From: Stenotrophomonas maltophilia
GTDB lineage: Bacteria > Pseudomonadota > Gammaproteobacteria > Xanthomonadales > Xanthomonadaceae
NCBI RefSeq assembly: GCF_002205165.1
Contig: NZ_NIVS01000020.1
Location: 310,001-374,000 of the forward strand
Reading direction: 5' to 3'
Length of the DNA stretch: 64,000 bases
Part shown: in pieces, positions 25,943-37,486 of the stretch
Numbering within the stretch: the first letter of the stretch is position 1
How the letters are laid out: the number at the start of each line of letters is the position of its first letter
Position numbers and translations under genes: made by a program
Notes under the pieces: model-generated
The model's database searches: none
The model's input: only the letters and a program-made list of their open reading frames with translations
Told to the model about the DNA's origin: nothing

Positions 25943-27850
25943 ATGAACCAACCCGCGCGTCGCAATCCCGTCGCCAGCTTCTTCATCGGGCTGTGGGATG
26001 TGATGAACTTTACCCGCCGGCTGATCCTCAACCTGGTGTTCTTCGGCCTGCTGTTCCTGATCCTGATCCTGTTCATCGTCGCGATGGGCAAGAGCGCGAC
26101 CTCCAAGGCGTCGCTGCAGGACCGCACGACCCTGGTGATCGCACCGGAAGGCCGGCTGGTCGAACAGTTCAGTGCCGATCCGGTCAGCCGCGCGCTGGGC
26201 AAGGCGGTTGGTGACAAGGGCGCCGATGAGATCCAGCTGCGCGATCTGATCCGCGCGCTGGAGGCCGCCAAGACCGACAAGAAGATCGAGCGCGTGGTGC
26301 TGGAGCTGGACAAGCTGCAGCCGAGCGGCTTTGCCTCGATGCGCGAAGTGACCGTCGCGCTGCAGGAGCTGCGTGCCGCCGGCAAGCAGGTCGTGGCCTT
26401 CAGCGAGAACATGAGCCAGTCGCAGTACCTGCTCGCTTCGCAGGCCGATGAGGTCTATCTGGACCCGATGGGCGGCGTGGTGCTCGAGGGCCTGGGCCGC
26501 TACCGCCAGTACTTCCGCACCGGCCTGCAGGATAAGCTGGGCGTGGACGTGCACCTGTTCAAGGTGGGCGAGTACAAGTCGGCTGCCGAGCCGTATGTGC
26601 TGGATGCCGCGTCGCCGCAGGCCAAGGAAGCCGATCTGTTCTGGATGAACGATGTGTGGCAGCGCTACCTGGCCGACATCGCCAAGGCACGCAAGCTCGA
26701 CCCGGCGCAGCTGGCCGCCGGCATCGATACCATGCCCGAAGGCATCGCCGCCGCCGGTGGCGACCTGGCCAAGTTCGCCCTGCAGCAGAAGCTGGTGGAC
26801 GGCCTGAAGACGCGCGAGGAAGTGGACACCCTGCTGACCGAGCGCGGCATCGCCGACGATGACGCCGACGGTGGCTACCGCAACGTCAACCTTGATGCCT
26901 ACCTGAGCGTGCTCGACAGCCGCCGTTCGCCGATGGATTCGCGTCCGCAGGTGGCGGTGATCGTGGCCTCGGGCGAGATCTCCGGCGGCGATCTGCCGGC
27001 CGGCCGCATCGGTGGCGAGTCGACCTCGGCGCTGCTGCGCGAAGCCCGTGACGACAAGGACGTGAAGGCCGTGGTGCTGCGCGTGAGCTCGCCGGGCGGT
27101 GAAGTGTTCGCCTCCGAGCAGATCCGCCGCGAAGTGGTCGCGCTGAAGGAAGCCGGCAAGCCGGTGGTGGTCTCGATGGGTGATCTGGCCGCCTCGGGCG
27201 GTTACTGGATCAGCATGAACGCCGATCGCATCTACGCCGATCCCTCCACGATCACCGGCTCGATCGGCATCTTCGGCATGATCCCGAACGTGGCCCGCTC
27301 GCTGGACAAGATCGGCGTGCATACCGATGGCGTGGGCACCACCCGCTTCGCCGGTGCGTTCGACATCACCCGCCCGATGGACCCGGCCGTGGGCCAGGTC
27401 ATCCAGTCGGTGATCAACAAGGGCTACGCCGACTTCACCGGCAAGGTCGCCGCCGCGCGCAACAAGCCGGTCGAAGCGGTCGATGAAGTCGCCCGCGGCC
27501 GGGTGTGGAGCGGTGCGCAGGCCAAGGAACGTGGCCTGGTCGACGACTTCGGTGGCCTGAAGGCCGCGGTGGCCGATGCCGCCAGCCGCGCCAAGCTTGG
27601 CGAGGCCGGCAAGTTCCGCGTGCGCTACATCGAGAAGGCGGCGACGCCGTTCGCGCAGTTCCTCAGCGGCTTCGCCAGCAGCCATGCCGGTGCCTGGATG
27701 CTGGGCGAATCGGGCATGGCCCGTCTGATGCTGGCCCGTTCGATGCCGGAGCTGGACACCCAGCTGCGCTTTGTCGAAGAGGCCGCGCGTGACCCGCGCA
27801 ACAATGCCGCGCCGGTCAAGACGCTGGTGTACTGCTTCTGCGGTCTGTAA
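25943..27850 (+). CDS. sppA: Signal peptide peptidase SppA, 67K type
   Basis: The 635-residue membrane protease degrades cleaved signal peptides. A single TM segment at about 26-48 anchors it. Two tandem peptidase S49 domains follow. The catalytic Lys is K212 (GEYKSAAEPYV) in the N-terminal half, and the nucleophile is S418 (GDLAASGGYWIS) in the C-terminal half, matching K209/S409 of E. coli SppA in spacing. The STITGSIGIFG segment lines the active site. The ATG at 25943 has GGAG a few bases upstream. A hairpin terminator follows at 27880-27903. Confidence 0.95.
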   Translation: MNQPARRNPVASFFIGLWDVMNFTRRLILNLVFFGLLFLILILFIVAMGKSATSKASLQDRTTLVIAPEGRLVEQFSADPVSRALGKAVGDKGADEIQLRDLIRALEAAKTDKKIERVVLELDKLQPSGFASMREVTVALQELRAAGKQVVAFSENMSQSQYLLASQADEVYLDPMGGVVLEGLGRYRQYFRTGLQDKLGVDVHLFKVGEYKSAAEPYVLDAASPQAKEADLFWMNDVWQRYLADIAKARKLDPAQLAAGIDTMPEGIAAAGGDLAKFALQQKLVDGLKTREEVDTLLTERGIADDDADGGYRNVNLDAYLSVLDSRRSPMDSRPQVAVIVASGEISGGDLPAGRIGGESTSALLREARDDKDVKAVVLRVSSPGGEVFASEQIRREVVALKEAGKPVVVSMGDLAASGGYWISMNADRIYADPSTITGSIGIFGMIPNVARSLDKIGVHTDGVGTTRFAGAFDITRPMDPAVGQVIQSVINKGYADFTGKVAAARNKPVEAVDEVARGRVWSGAQAKERGLVDDFGGLKAAVADAASRAKLGEAGKFRVRYIEKAATPFAQFLSGFASSHAGAWMLGESGMARLMLARSMPELDTQLRFVEEAARDPRNNAAPVKTLVYCFCGL

Positions 27851-27879
27851 GCGGCCTTAGCGGTTCCGTGTGACACCCG

Positions 27880-27903
27880 AACGCCCGGCTTCTGCCGGGC
27901 GTT
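27880..27903 (+). terminator. Intrinsic terminator-like hairpin after sppA
   Basis: AACGCCCGGC (27880-27889), TTCT loop, GCCGGGCGTT (27894-27903): a perfect 10-bp stem 30 bp after the sppA stop. The downstream T content is modest. It could also serve the convergent lipoprotein gene. Confidence 0.6.
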
Positions 27904-27923
27904 CTGCTATCGGGCCGATGCGG

Positions 27924-28160
27924 TCAGGGAGTCGGCGGTGGCGCATCACCGCTGGCGCGGTCGGCATCGGCGGCGCGGGCATCGGCGGACTGCTTCAGGG
28001 TGTCGCTGACCGCTTTGGCGCGGTCGATCGGTTTCTGGAACGCATCGCGCAGTTCGGCTGCCTGCGGTTCCGGCGGCGTATCCGGTGCCGGGGGCACCGG
28101 CCGGTTGCAGGCGGCCAGTACCATCATCGCGAGCAGCGGCAGGGCAATTCGGATCGTCAT
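27924..28160 (-). CDS. Small lipoprotein
   Basis: The 78-residue protein has a lipoprotein signal: basic start, hydrophobic core and lipobox L-A-A-C with the lipidated C18. The mature ~60 residues are Pro-rich then helical and charged ([22 protein letters not shown]), like small Lpp-type or entericidin-like lipoproteins. I start at the ATG at 28158-28160 because it leads straight into the signal; an upstream Met in frame would bury it. Function unknown. Confidence 0.7.
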   Translation of the reverse strand: MTIRIALPLLAMMVLAACNRPVPPAPDTPPEPQAAELRDAFQKPIDRAKAVSDTLKQSADARAADADRASGDAPPPTP

Positions 28161-28314
28161 GGCAACCTCCCTCGTTGAGCCGGTAGCGGAGCACCAGTGT
28201 CCCACCGCCGCGCGCCTCGTGCGTGATGGCGTCCGGTGTGCAGGCCATCGCGCGTTATCCTATCCGGGCAGCACGTTCGGTGCCGCACCCCATGGATCAC
28301 CGCAGGAGAAGCAC

Positions 28315-29091
28315 GTGAGCGCGCAACGTTGGCGACTGGATGGACAGACCGCATTGATCACCGGCGCCAGCGCCGGCATCGGCTTGGCGATCGCGCGCGA
28401 ACTGCTGGGCTTCGGGGCGGACCTGTTGATCGTCGGCCGCGATGCGGATGCGCTGGAGATGGCGCGCGACGAGCTGGCCGATGCCTACCCGGACCGCGAA
28501 ATCCATGGCCTGGCCGCCGACGTCGCCGATGACGAGGACCGACGCGAAATCCTGGACTGGGTGGAAGACCACAGCGATGGCCTGCACATTCTGGTCAACA
28601 ACGCCGGCGGCAACATCAGCAAGCCGGCCACCGAATACACCGAAGACGAGTGGCGCGGGATCTTCGAGACGAATCTGTTCTCGGCGTTCGAACTGTCGCG
28701 CTATGCACACCCGCTGCTGGCGCGGCATGCCGCTTCGGCGATCGTCAATGTCGGCAGCGTGTCCGGCCTGACCCACGTGCGCAGCGGCGCCGTGTACGGC
28801 ATGACCAAAGCCGCGATGCACCAGATGACCCGCAACCTCGCCGTGGAATGGGCCGAGGACGGCATCCGCGTCAACGCCGTGGCGCCGTGGTACATCCGCA
28901 CCCGGCGCACCTCAGGGCCGTTGTCCGATCCGGATTACTACGAGCAGGTGATCGACCGCACCCCGATGCGCCGCATCGGCGAACCGGAAGAAGTCGCTGC
29001 CGCCGTGGGCTTCCTGTGTCTGCCTGCTTCCAGCTACGTCACCGGCGAGTGCATCGCGGTGGATGGCGGCTTCCTGCGTTATGGGTTCTGA
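28315..29091 (+). CDS. Short-chain dehydrogenase/reductase, tropinone-reductase-like
   Basis: The 258-residue NAD(P)-dependent oxidoreductase has the classical SDR motifs: cofactor loop [13 protein letters not shown], downstream GRDADALE (Arg suggests NADPH), NNAGGN, catalytic Ser in [13 protein letters not shown], and YxxxK in VYGMTKAAM. The C-terminus [31 protein letters not shown] is typical. The start is the GTG at 28315, eight bases after AGGAG; upstream Met codons in frame lie outside the fold. The substrate is not predictable. Confidence 0.9.
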   Translation: MSAQRWRLDGQTALITGASAGIGLAIARELLGFGADLLIVGRDADALEMARDELADAYPDREIHGLAADVADDEDRREILDWVEDHSDGLHILVNNAGGNISKPATEYTEDEWRGIFETNLFSAFELSRYAHPLLARHAASAIVNVGSVSGLTHVRSGAVYGMTKAAMHQMTRNLAVEWAEDGIRVNAVAPWYIRTRRTSGPLSDPDYYEQVIDRTPMRRIGEPEEVAAAVGFLCLPASSYVTGECIAVDGGFLRYGF

Positions 29092-29122
29092 GCCGGCGCG
29101 GTAAAGGTGCTCGGCACTCCCA

Positions 29123-29776
29123 TTACGGGACCGGGCAATCGCTGTCGGCCAACACTGCCTCCAGGCGCGCGCGCTCGGCGGTCGCAGCGGCCTGATTCTC
29201 CGGCGCCGCAAAGCGCTCGCGGCCACGCGCGTCGCGGAAGCGCTGCTGCCAGCTGCTGCAGCGCTGCTCCTCGGCCACCGGCTCGCAGGCATCGCGGACC
29301 ACTTCGCAGCTCGCCGCGTTGCTTGGCGCATGGCTGCCGCCCAGGCCGGTAAGGGCGAGGGATTCGCAGCGTGGCGGCGCCGGTTCGCGCTCATGCAGAT
29401 AGCGACCGCCCTCTGCCGAGACACACTGATAGATCTCCGGCAGCGGCGGCTTGGGCGGGCCGGCGTCATCAAGCGCCGCCACCGGTGTTTCCGGGCGTAG
29501 CGCAGCACTGTCGAGCAGGCCGCTGTCTTCGTCGCCCTCCTGCGGCAACGGTGGCATGCGGTAGTCAGGGGTGGGCGCAGCCGGTGCATTCTCCACCGCG
29601 GCCGGGGCACGCACCGGCGCGCTGATCCGCTGGATGCGCTGTTCGCTGCCGGCCGGGCAGGGCACGCTCTGGATGGTCAGGCTGCCGCCGGCATCGGTGC
29701 AGCGGAAGAACACCGCTTCGTCGGCCGCAGCGGGTAGGCTCACAAGCAACAGAAGCAGCAGATACTGTCGTTTCAT
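29123..29776 (-). CDS. Exported DUF4124-like protein
   Basis: The 217-residue product has a clear signal peptide (MKRQYLLLLLLVSLPAAADE) followed by VFFRCTDAGGSLTIQSVPCPAG, resembling the DUF4124 motif in which a Cys pair flanks a short beta-hairpin. A Pro-rich linker leads to a second Cys-containing segment (EIYQCVSAEGGRYLHE) and a helical Cys-rich end. Likely periplasmic with disulfides. It is adjacent to and similar in layout to the next gene, suggesting a duplicated pair. Function unknown. Confidence 0.7.
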   Translation of the reverse strand: MKRQYLLLLLLVSLPAAADEAVFFRCTDAGGSLTIQSVPCPAGSEQRIQRISAPVRAPAAVENAPAAPTPDYRMPPLPQEGDEDSGLLDSAALRPETPVAALDDAGPPKPPLPEIYQCVSAEGGRYLHEREPAPPRCESLALTGLGGSHAPSNAASCEVVRDACEPVAEEQRCSSWQQRFRDARGRERFAAPENQAAATAERARLEAVLADSDCPVP

Positions 29777-29801
29777 GGCATCAGTGTAGGGCGCAGCGCG
29801 C

Positions 29802-30608
29802 TCAGTGGCCGCCGCAGTCCTGGTCCAGGCGCGCGTCGATCCCGCGCTGCTCGCGGGTCAGCGCATCGCGCTCGCTCTGCAGCGCACTGTTGTAGCGGCG
29901 GATCAGGTCCCAGCGCCGGTCTTTCAGCCGCGAGCAGACTTCCTGCGCGGGCAGCGCATGGCATTCATCGCGCACCAGCACGTTGCCGGCCGGCACCACC
30001 ACGCTGTTGCCCAGCCCGGGGTGCGGATACCCGCCGCCGCCCTGCCAGTGCGAGCTGCCACCGCCGATGCTGATGCTGCCGCCCACCCGCGCGCCGCTGC
30101 CGCTCACCGAGACCGCGCCGCCACTGCTGCTCACCGAACCGCTGCCCATCGGTGCGATCGGTGGCAGCGGTCGCGAGGGAGGATAGCCGCCCGACGGCGG
30201 TCTCGGGCCAGGCGGGTAGGGCAGATAGGCGTCGGTCCAGATCGGCACCCAGCGCGGATTGCCCTCGTTGCTGTCGCTGACGTAGCTGTCGCCATCGCTG
30301 GTGGTGCACTCGTACATCGGCTGCGGCGGCTGCACGTGCTCGTAGCGCACCTCGCGCTCGGGTGCGCGCGGTGCCGGTGTCGGCTCGGGCGCGCGGTCGC
30401 TGCGCACGACCTGCGGGGCCGGGTCGCGCGGGCGCTGCAGGTCGCGGACTTCCTGCCGGCCCTGGCGGCACGGTGCATCCTGCAGCGACACGGCGCCATT
30501 GCTGCCCACACAGCGGTAGACGCGCACGTTGTCGCTCTGCGCCGCAGCGGTCACGGCGGGGCTCAGCAGGGCGAGCAGGGACAACCACAGGGCAGGGCGC
30601 AGGGTCAT
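29802..30608 (-). CDS. Exported DUF4124-like protein with Gly/Pro-rich linker
   Basis: The 268-residue protein has a signal peptide (MTLRPALWLSLLALLSPAVTAAA), a DUF4124-like hairpin (VYRCVGSNGAVSLQDAPCRQG), a Pro-rich arm, a second hairpin MYECTTSDGDSYVSDSNEG, then a low-complexity Gly/Ser region (GSGSVSSSGGAVSVSGSGAR) and a C-terminal helical Cys segment ending in CGGH. The start at 30608 is set by the signal peptide. It shares its plan with the neighbouring protein 25 bp away. Probably an envelope protein of unknown role. Confidence 0.7.
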   Translation of the reverse strand: MTLRPALWLSLLALLSPAVTAAAQSDNVRVYRCVGSNGAVSLQDAPCRQGRQEVRDLQRPRDPAPQVVRSDRAPEPTPAPRAPEREVRYEHVQPPQPMYECTTSDGDSYVSDSNEGNPRWVPIWTDAYLPYPPGPRPPSGGYPPSRPLPPIAPMGSGSVSSSGGAVSVSGSGARVGGSISIGGGSSHWQGGGGYPHPGLGNSVVVPAGNVLVRDECHALPAQEVCSRLKDRRWDLIRRYNSALQSERDALTREQRGIDARLDQDCGGH

Positions 30609-30651
30609 GCGGCCAGTGTGCGGGTTTGCCTGCCTGCACGCAAAAGGCGGC

Positions 30652-31212
30652 TCAGCTGCGCAGCACGTGGCCGCTGAGCGCATCGCGGATCGGCGTGGGC
30701 TGCGCCAGGCCCCCGGTCTGGCCATCGATCAGGCCATCGAGCAGGGCCAGCAGGCGCGGGTCCAGTTCCGCGCGTGTGCGTGCCGGTGGCTCACCGGCGA
30801 GGTTGGCGCTGGTGGAAACCAGCGGGCCGCCCCAGGCGCGGCACAGCGCGGCGACCAAGGGGTGGGCACTGATCCGCACCGCGATCCCGCTGTGCTCGCC
30901 GGTGATCCAGCGCGGCGCACGAACGCCGGCGGGCAGGATCCAGGTGTTGGCGCCAGGCCAGCTGGCCAGCACCGCGCCTTGGCGTTCCAGCGGCAGGGCA
31001 TCCATCCGCACCCAGCCCTCCAGCTGGGCCGGGTCGGCGGCGACCAGAATCATCCCCTTCTCGACCGGGCGCTGCTTGAGCTGCAGCAGCTTCATCACCG
31101 CAGCTTCGTGCGCGGGATCGCAGCCCAGACCCCAGACCGCTTCGGTGGGATAGGCGATCACCCCGCCGGCGCGCAGCGCAGGCAGGGCGGTGTCCACAGT
31201 GAATTCGTTCAT
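30652..31212 (-). CDS. tsaC: Threonylcarbamoyl-AMP synthase
   Basis: The 186-residue YrdC-domain enzyme makes threonylcarbamoyl-adenylate from Thr, bicarbonate and ATP for the t6A37 modification of ANN-decoding tRNAs. Signatures: GGVIAYPTEAVWGLGCDP near the N-terminus, KQRPVEKGMILVA, and the nucleotide site VSTSANLAGEPP. It is the short TsaC form without the Sua5 C-terminal domain. It follows topA on the same strand, as in the dprA-smg-topA/tsaC neighbourhood of other gammaproteobacteria. Confidence 0.92.
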   Translation of the reverse strand: MNEFTVDTALPALRAGGVIAYPTEAVWGLGCDPAHEAAVMKLLQLKQRPVEKGMILVAADPAQLEGWVRMDALPLERQGAVLASWPGANTWILPAGVRAPRWITGEHSGIAVRISAHPLVAALCRAWGGPLVSTSANLAGEPPARTRAELDPRLLALLDGLIDGQTGGLAQPTPIRDALSGHVLRS

Positions 31213-31244
31213 GACAGGCGGGCCGGATGCATGGCCCGCATTAT

Positions 31245-31309
31245 CCTCCCGCCGTGGCGGGAGGGGTCAACCCGGCGGCGGGTGGGAGCAGCGCCCCTGC
31301 GCAGGGGCG
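31245..31309. terminator. Two strong hairpins between topA and tsaC
   Basis: CCTCCCGCC-GT-GGCGGGAGG (31245-31264) and the palindrome CGCCCCTGCGCAGGGGCG (31292-31309) lie in the 114-bp gap. Either could end topA transcription or moderate read-through into tsaC. T-runs are lacking. Confidence 0.5.
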
Positions 31310-31326
31310 TGAGCCGCCCGGGGCGG

Positions 31327-33825
<2,499 letters not shown>

Positions 33826-33920
33826 GGCGTCAGGATTCTATGGGCAGGGCCCCGGGGAGGGCCGCTAGGGTGGAGCAAATGGCCGCATTAGTGAAGCGGC
33901 GCGGGCGATATACATAAACC

Positions 33921-33947
33921 GAACGCCCGGGGGTGGGCCGGGCGTTC
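33921..33947 (-). terminator. Terminator hairpin upstream of topA
   Basis: GAACGCCCGG (33921-33930) and CCGGGCGTTC (33938-33947) form a perfect 10-bp stem with a 7-nt loop. On the minus strand it lies 73 bp after the stop of the GYF-RDD gene and is followed by a short T-containing stretch. It should separate that gene from topA. Confidence 0.65.
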
Positions 33948-34019
33948 AGCTTTCTGCCTATTAGTGGAATCACGCCGGGCCGGCTCATGTCAAGCGGCCC
34001 GGTGTGAGGATTGCTCAGA

Positions 34020-34928
34020 TCAGGACATCGAGGCGATCACGCCGATCATGGCGATCATCACGCCGAACAAGGCCACCACGGCCAGTGCGGCGATCACCAG
34101 GATCACGATGGTGACCGTGCCCAGGCCGCGCTGCTGCAGCTCGGGATGCTCGGTGAAGGCCCACTTGTCCACCACCAGGGTGTCGCACATCATGTCGTGC
34201 AGTGCCTGCTTGCGCTCGGTGAAGGCGGCCATGATGAAACCGATCATCAGGATCAGGCTGCTGACAATGGTCGCCAGGTAGCGGCAGAACGCCCGCAGGA
34301 AGCTGATCCGCTCGCCGTTGCCACGCACCACTTTGATGCCGACGGCCATCTTGCCCAGCGTGGCGCCGCCGCGCGAGGCGTGGAAGCCGGCGTAGTAGCC
34401 GATGCTGATGACCATGCTGAGCAGCATCACCACCAGCGTGAGCGCGACCTGCACGCCCTCGTTGCCCGAGCCGACGCCGGCCAGGTTGATGATCATGCTC
34501 AGCGGCAGAGTGACTACGGTGAGCAGGATGTAGTCGATGAAGTAGGCGGCGTAGCGCTTCCAGAAGCCGGCGTAGACCACGTCATGACCGCTGACCACCG
34601 CCGTGTTGGCGTAGCCGGTGGCCGCAACAGGCGCGGTATACGGCGAGTGCGTGCCACCGCCGGTGCCGGGCAGGGGGGCAGTGCCGTTGTCGATGGCGGT
34701 GTAATCCCCGCGCAGGTCGATGCCGCTGCCGAGGTTGTCGGCCGCAGCGGTCAGGGTCTGCAACTGCAGCTCATCGACGGCCTCGGACAGCGGTGCCCAC
34801 TGCGCGAACCCTTCGCGCCACACCAGTGTGGCCAGGGTGATCTCACCACGCTGGAAGCGCTGGCGCATCTCATCTGCGCTTAGCGGTCCCTGACGTTCCT
34901 GGCCATCGGCGAAATACCACTCAATCAT
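34020..34928 (-). CDS. GYF_2-domain plus RDD-family membrane protein
   Basis: The 302-residue protein joins an N-terminal GYF_2 domain (IEWYFADGQERQGPLSADEM ... TLVWREGFAQWAPL, about 1-55) to an RDD domain (FWKRYAAYFIDYILLTVVTL, with the Arg-Asp-Asp-type residues and GGATLGKMAVGIKVV). A C-terminal pair of hydrophobic helices follows. GYF_2 domains are thought to bind proline-rich peptides; RDD proteins are integral membrane proteins, some proposed as transporters. The ATG at 34926-34928 begins directly with the GYF domain. The neighbouring gene also starts with a GYF_2 domain, so the pair may share partners. Confidence 0.82.
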   Translation of the reverse strand: MIEWYFADGQERQGPLSADEMRQRFQRGEITLATLVWREGFAQWAPLSEAVDELQLQTLTAAADNLGSGIDLRGDYTAIDNGTAPLPGTGGGTHSPYTAPVAATGYANTAVVSGHDVVYAGFWKRYAAYFIDYILLTVVTLPLSMIINLAGVGSGNEGVQVALTLVVMLLSMVISIGYYAGFHASRGGATLGKMAVGIKVVRGNGERISFLRAFCRYLATIVSSLILMIGFIMAAFTERKQALHDMMCDTLVVDKWAFTEHPELQQRGLGTVTIVILVIAALAVVALFGVMIAMIGVIASMS

Positions 34929-34974
34929 TGCTTCAATCCCCTGTTGGGTGCATCCATGGACATGTGTCCGTTCA

Positions 34975-35718
34975 TCAGCCGCGGCATTCCGCGGGCAGGT
35001 ACGTATCGTCGGGCTCGCCGCTGCATTCCCAGTGCCCGGCACCGTTGTAATCCAGCCACAACAGCTTGCCGTCCAGCGCGGCATTGCCGGGCACGGTGAG
35101 TTCGGCTTCCACGCCGCAGTGGCCGTTGTCGAAGCGACCGATCCGCACGGCATTGATCGCGCCGTCGGCATACCCGTCGGCCGGCTGGAAGCCTTCGTCA
35201 TCATTGACCGGGCAGCGGCCATGCTCACCGTGGAACGCGGCCACCGCGACCTTGACCGGGGCCAGCGTCACCAGCGCTTCGCTGGTCTTGGACCGCGCGA
35301 CATACTCCTGGTAGGCGGGCAGGGCGATCGCGGCGAGTACCGCACCGACGATCAACACCAACACCACGATGATGGCGGCCACGATGCCCACGATCGCGCA
35401 GCCGCTCAATCCCTTGCGGGGCGGCGGAATGACGGGATTGGCGGGGGCCGCAGGCGCGACGGGGATGGCCGGCGCGGCGGGCAGTGCCGGCGGCACGGTG
35501 GGATCGGGCACCGGCTCTGCCGCCGGCCCGGCGGCGGGGGCAGGGTCCAGGCCGATCTCGGCAGCCACCGATTCCAGGGGCTGCCACTGGGCCATGCCGT
35601 CGCGCCAGACCAGCGTATCCAACCCGATGCGGCTGGAACGGTAGAGCGCGATCAGCTCGTCAGCAGGCAGCGGACCGCGCTGCTGACTGTTTCCTTCTGC
35701 AAAGAACCATTGGTCCAC
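34975..35718 (-). CDS. GYF_2 domain fused to a type IV pilin-like domain
   Basis: The 247-residue protein starts with a GYF_2 domain (MDQWFFAEGNSQQRGPLPAD ... TLVWRDGMAQWQPL), continues through a Pro/Ala linker (about 58-100), then a hydrophobic helix (CAIVGIVAAIIVVLVLIVGAV) leading into ALPAYQEYVARSKTSEALVTL, which is the start of a major-pilin-like alpha-1 helix. A C-terminal beta region with two Cys (CPVNDDEG, HCGVEAEL) resembles a pilin head. No prepilin peptidase site precedes the helix, so it is probably a fixed membrane protein and not a true pilin. It lies in line with the GYF-RDD gene 46 bp downstream. Confidence 0.8.
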   Translation of the reverse strand: MDQWFFAEGNSQQRGPLPADELIALYRSSRIGLDTLVWRDGMAQWQPLESVAAEIGLDPAPAAGPAAEPVPDPTVPPALPAAPAIPVAPAAPANPVIPPPRKGLSGCAIVGIVAAIIVVLVLIVGAVLAAIALPAYQEYVARSKTSEALVTLAPVKVAVAAFHGEHGRCPVNDDEGFQPADGYADGAINAVRIGRFDNGHCGVEAELTVPGNAALDGKLLWLDYNGAGHWECSGEPDDTYLPAECRG

Positions 35719-35756
35719 CGGCCCGCTCCTGAATGCGCAAGGCGCTCAGTGTAAGG

Positions 35757-36230
35757 TCAGTGAAGCGGTTCCGGCTCGTCCACGAACATCTGGGTTTCCA
35801 TCCAGGCGTATGCGGCCTCGGCACCGGGCTGGTTGAACAGCACCATCAGCACGACCCACTTGAGGTCGTCCAGGTCCAGTTCGTCCTGGTCCAGCGCCAT
35901 CGCACGGTCGAGCACCAGCTCGCGCTGGCTGGCATCGAGAATCCCGTGCTGCTCCAGGAACATCAGAAAGCCGCGGCCTTCCACGTCGAGCTTGTCCAGC
36001 TCCGGGCCATGGAAAATCCGCACCGGGCCATTCACGCGGCCCAGCACGACGGCCGGGCGCTGCTCGGCAAGCGCGTCCAGCCAATCGAAGGCTTTGTTGA
36101 TCTCGGTGGGGCTGAAGCCGGCCTGGATCAGGCCGTTCTGGAGGGAGTCGCGGTCGCGGATGAGGTCCGCGTCTTCGCTGAAATAATGTTCGAACAGGTA
36201 CAGCAGGACATCCAGAATGCTCTCTTTCAT
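35757..36230 (-). CDS. smg: Smg protein (DUF494 family)
   Basis: The 157-residue acidic cytosolic protein is a full-length Smg: [60 protein letters not shown] and [16 protein letters not shown]. Smg genes sit next to dprA in many proteobacteria, as here. Its molecular role is not established. It is 42 bp from dprA and probably in its operon. Confidence 0.93.
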   Translation of the reverse strand: MKESILDVLLYLFEHYFSEDADLIRDRDSLQNGLIQAGFSPTEINKAFDWLDALAEQRPAVVLGRVNGPVRIFHGPELDKLDVEGRGFLMFLEQHGILDASQRELVLDRAMALDQDELDLDDLKWVVLMVLFNQPGAEAAYAWMETQMFVDEPEPLH

Positions 36231-36272
36231 TGCCCCTCGGCCTGCGTCAACGACGCTGTGGAGGTGAAGAAA

Positions 36273-37412
36273 CTAGGGTTTTCGACAGTAGCGACCATGG
36301 GCGGCCATTACCTTTCCATCCAGTTCCATGACCAGCAGCATGGCCGACAGCTGGGCCGCCGTCAATCCGCTGCGCTGGATCAATGAATCCATACCCGTTG
36401 GGTCGTGATCCAGGGCTTTCCACAAGCACTGGTAGTCCGGGTCGGTGTAGGAAGGGGCGCGCTCGGGCGCCGGTCGTGCCTGTTCAGTGGGGGCGTCCAA
36501 CCGGGTTCGCAAGGCCCCGGCCAGGGTCTGGGCGAGCGCGGCCACCCCGGCGGTCACCTCGGCCGGGGCCTCCACCAGCGCGGCGCCCTGCCGGATCAGT
36601 CGGTGGCAGCCGCGGGCCCGGGGGTTGCGGATCGAGCCGGGCAGGGCGAACACCTCGCGGCCTGCCTCGGCGGCGCAGCGGGCGGTGATCAGCGCGCCCG
36701 AGCGCTCGGCAGCCTCGATCACCAGGGTACCCAGGCTGAGCCCGGCGACGATCCGGTTACGGGCAGGGAAGTGCGCCTGGGTGGCCGGCATTCCGGGCGC
36801 GTATTCGCTGACCACCGCGCCGGTACGGGCAATGCGTTCATGCAGCGCGGCATGCCGGGGCGGATAGGTCTGGTCCAGGCCAGTGGCGACCACGGCCACG
36901 GTCATTCCTCCGGCGATCTGCAGGGCGCCCTCGTGGGCCTGGGCGTCGACCCCGGTTGCCAGGCCGCTGATGACCGACCAGCCATCGCCAGCCAGCGCGG
37001 TGCCGAAGGCGTGCGCGTGCTCGCGGCCGCTGGCGGTGGGCGAGCGGCTGCCCACCACCGCTACCGCCGGATGCCACAGCCGGGCCGGGTTTCCGTCCAC
37101 GAACAAGGCCACGGGCGGCTCCTCGATCTGGGCCAGCAGCGCCGGGTAGTCGGGATCGGTGAGGGCGAGCAGATGGTGGCGTTCGTCTGCCAGCCAGGCC
37201 AGGCCGTGGGCCAGATACCCCTCGTCCGGCAACGCCAGCCGGGCGCGTTGCGCCGGGGTGCAGCCGGCGGCGCGCCAGGCGCTCGGACCGGCCCGCAGCG
37301 CTGCCGCTGCATCAGTGAACTGGCGCAGCAGGCGCAGCCGGGGCGGCAGGGCACCGCCGGCCAGGACCAGGGTGAGCAGGGCGGTGGATGAGGCAAGGCA
37401 GGGAATCGGCAT
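36273..37412 (-). CDS. dprA: DNA-processing protein DprA (Smf)
   Basis: The 379-residue protein loads RecA on incoming single-stranded DNA during natural transformation. The central Rossmann-like domain shows VAVVGSRSPTASGREHA, VISGLATGVDAQAHEGAL, YAPGMPATQAHFPARNRI and LIEAAERSGALITARCAAE-like motifs (VIEAAERSGALITARCA). An N-terminal helical domain (about 1-75) and a C-terminal winged-helix DML1-like domain (about 315-377) complete it. Length is normal and no frame damage is seen. Confidence 0.94.
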   Translation of the reverse strand: MPIPCLASSTALLTLVLAGGALPPRLRLLRQFTDAAAALRAGPSAWRAAGCTPAQRARLALPDEGYLAHGLAWLADERHHLLALTDPDYPALLAQIEEPPVALFVDGNPARLWHPAVAVVGSRSPTASGREHAHAFGTALAGDGWSVISGLATGVDAQAHEGALQIAGGMTVAVVATGLDQTYPPRHAALHERIARTGAVVSEYAPGMPATQAHFPARNRIVAGLSLGTLVIEAAERSGALITARCAAEAGREVFALPGSIRNPRARGCHRLIRQGAALVEAPAEVTAGVAALAQTLAGALRTRLDAPTEQARPAPERAPSYTDPDYQCLWKALDHDPTGMDSLIQRSGLTAAQLSAMLLVMELDGKVMAAHGRYCRKP

Positions 37413-37437
37413 CCCTATACCCTGGTCCGCAAATGAT

Positions 37438-37459
37438 GACGGCGCCCTAGGGCGCCGTC
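37438..37459 (-). terminator. Perfect palindrome between the LysM gene and dprA
   Basis: GACGGCGCCC-TA-GGGCGCCGTC is a perfect 10-bp inverted repeat 28 bp after the LysM-protein stop and 25 bp before the dprA start. It probably reduces read-through from the LysM gene into dprA; the T-run is weak. Confidence 0.5.
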
Positions 37460-37486
37460 GGATGGCGGGGTAGGACTCTCCCGCGC

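Noticed and set aside
24398..27685. Long minus-strand open frame across the MATE and sppA genes
   Set aside because: Antisense shadow; both plus-strand genes have complete family motifs.
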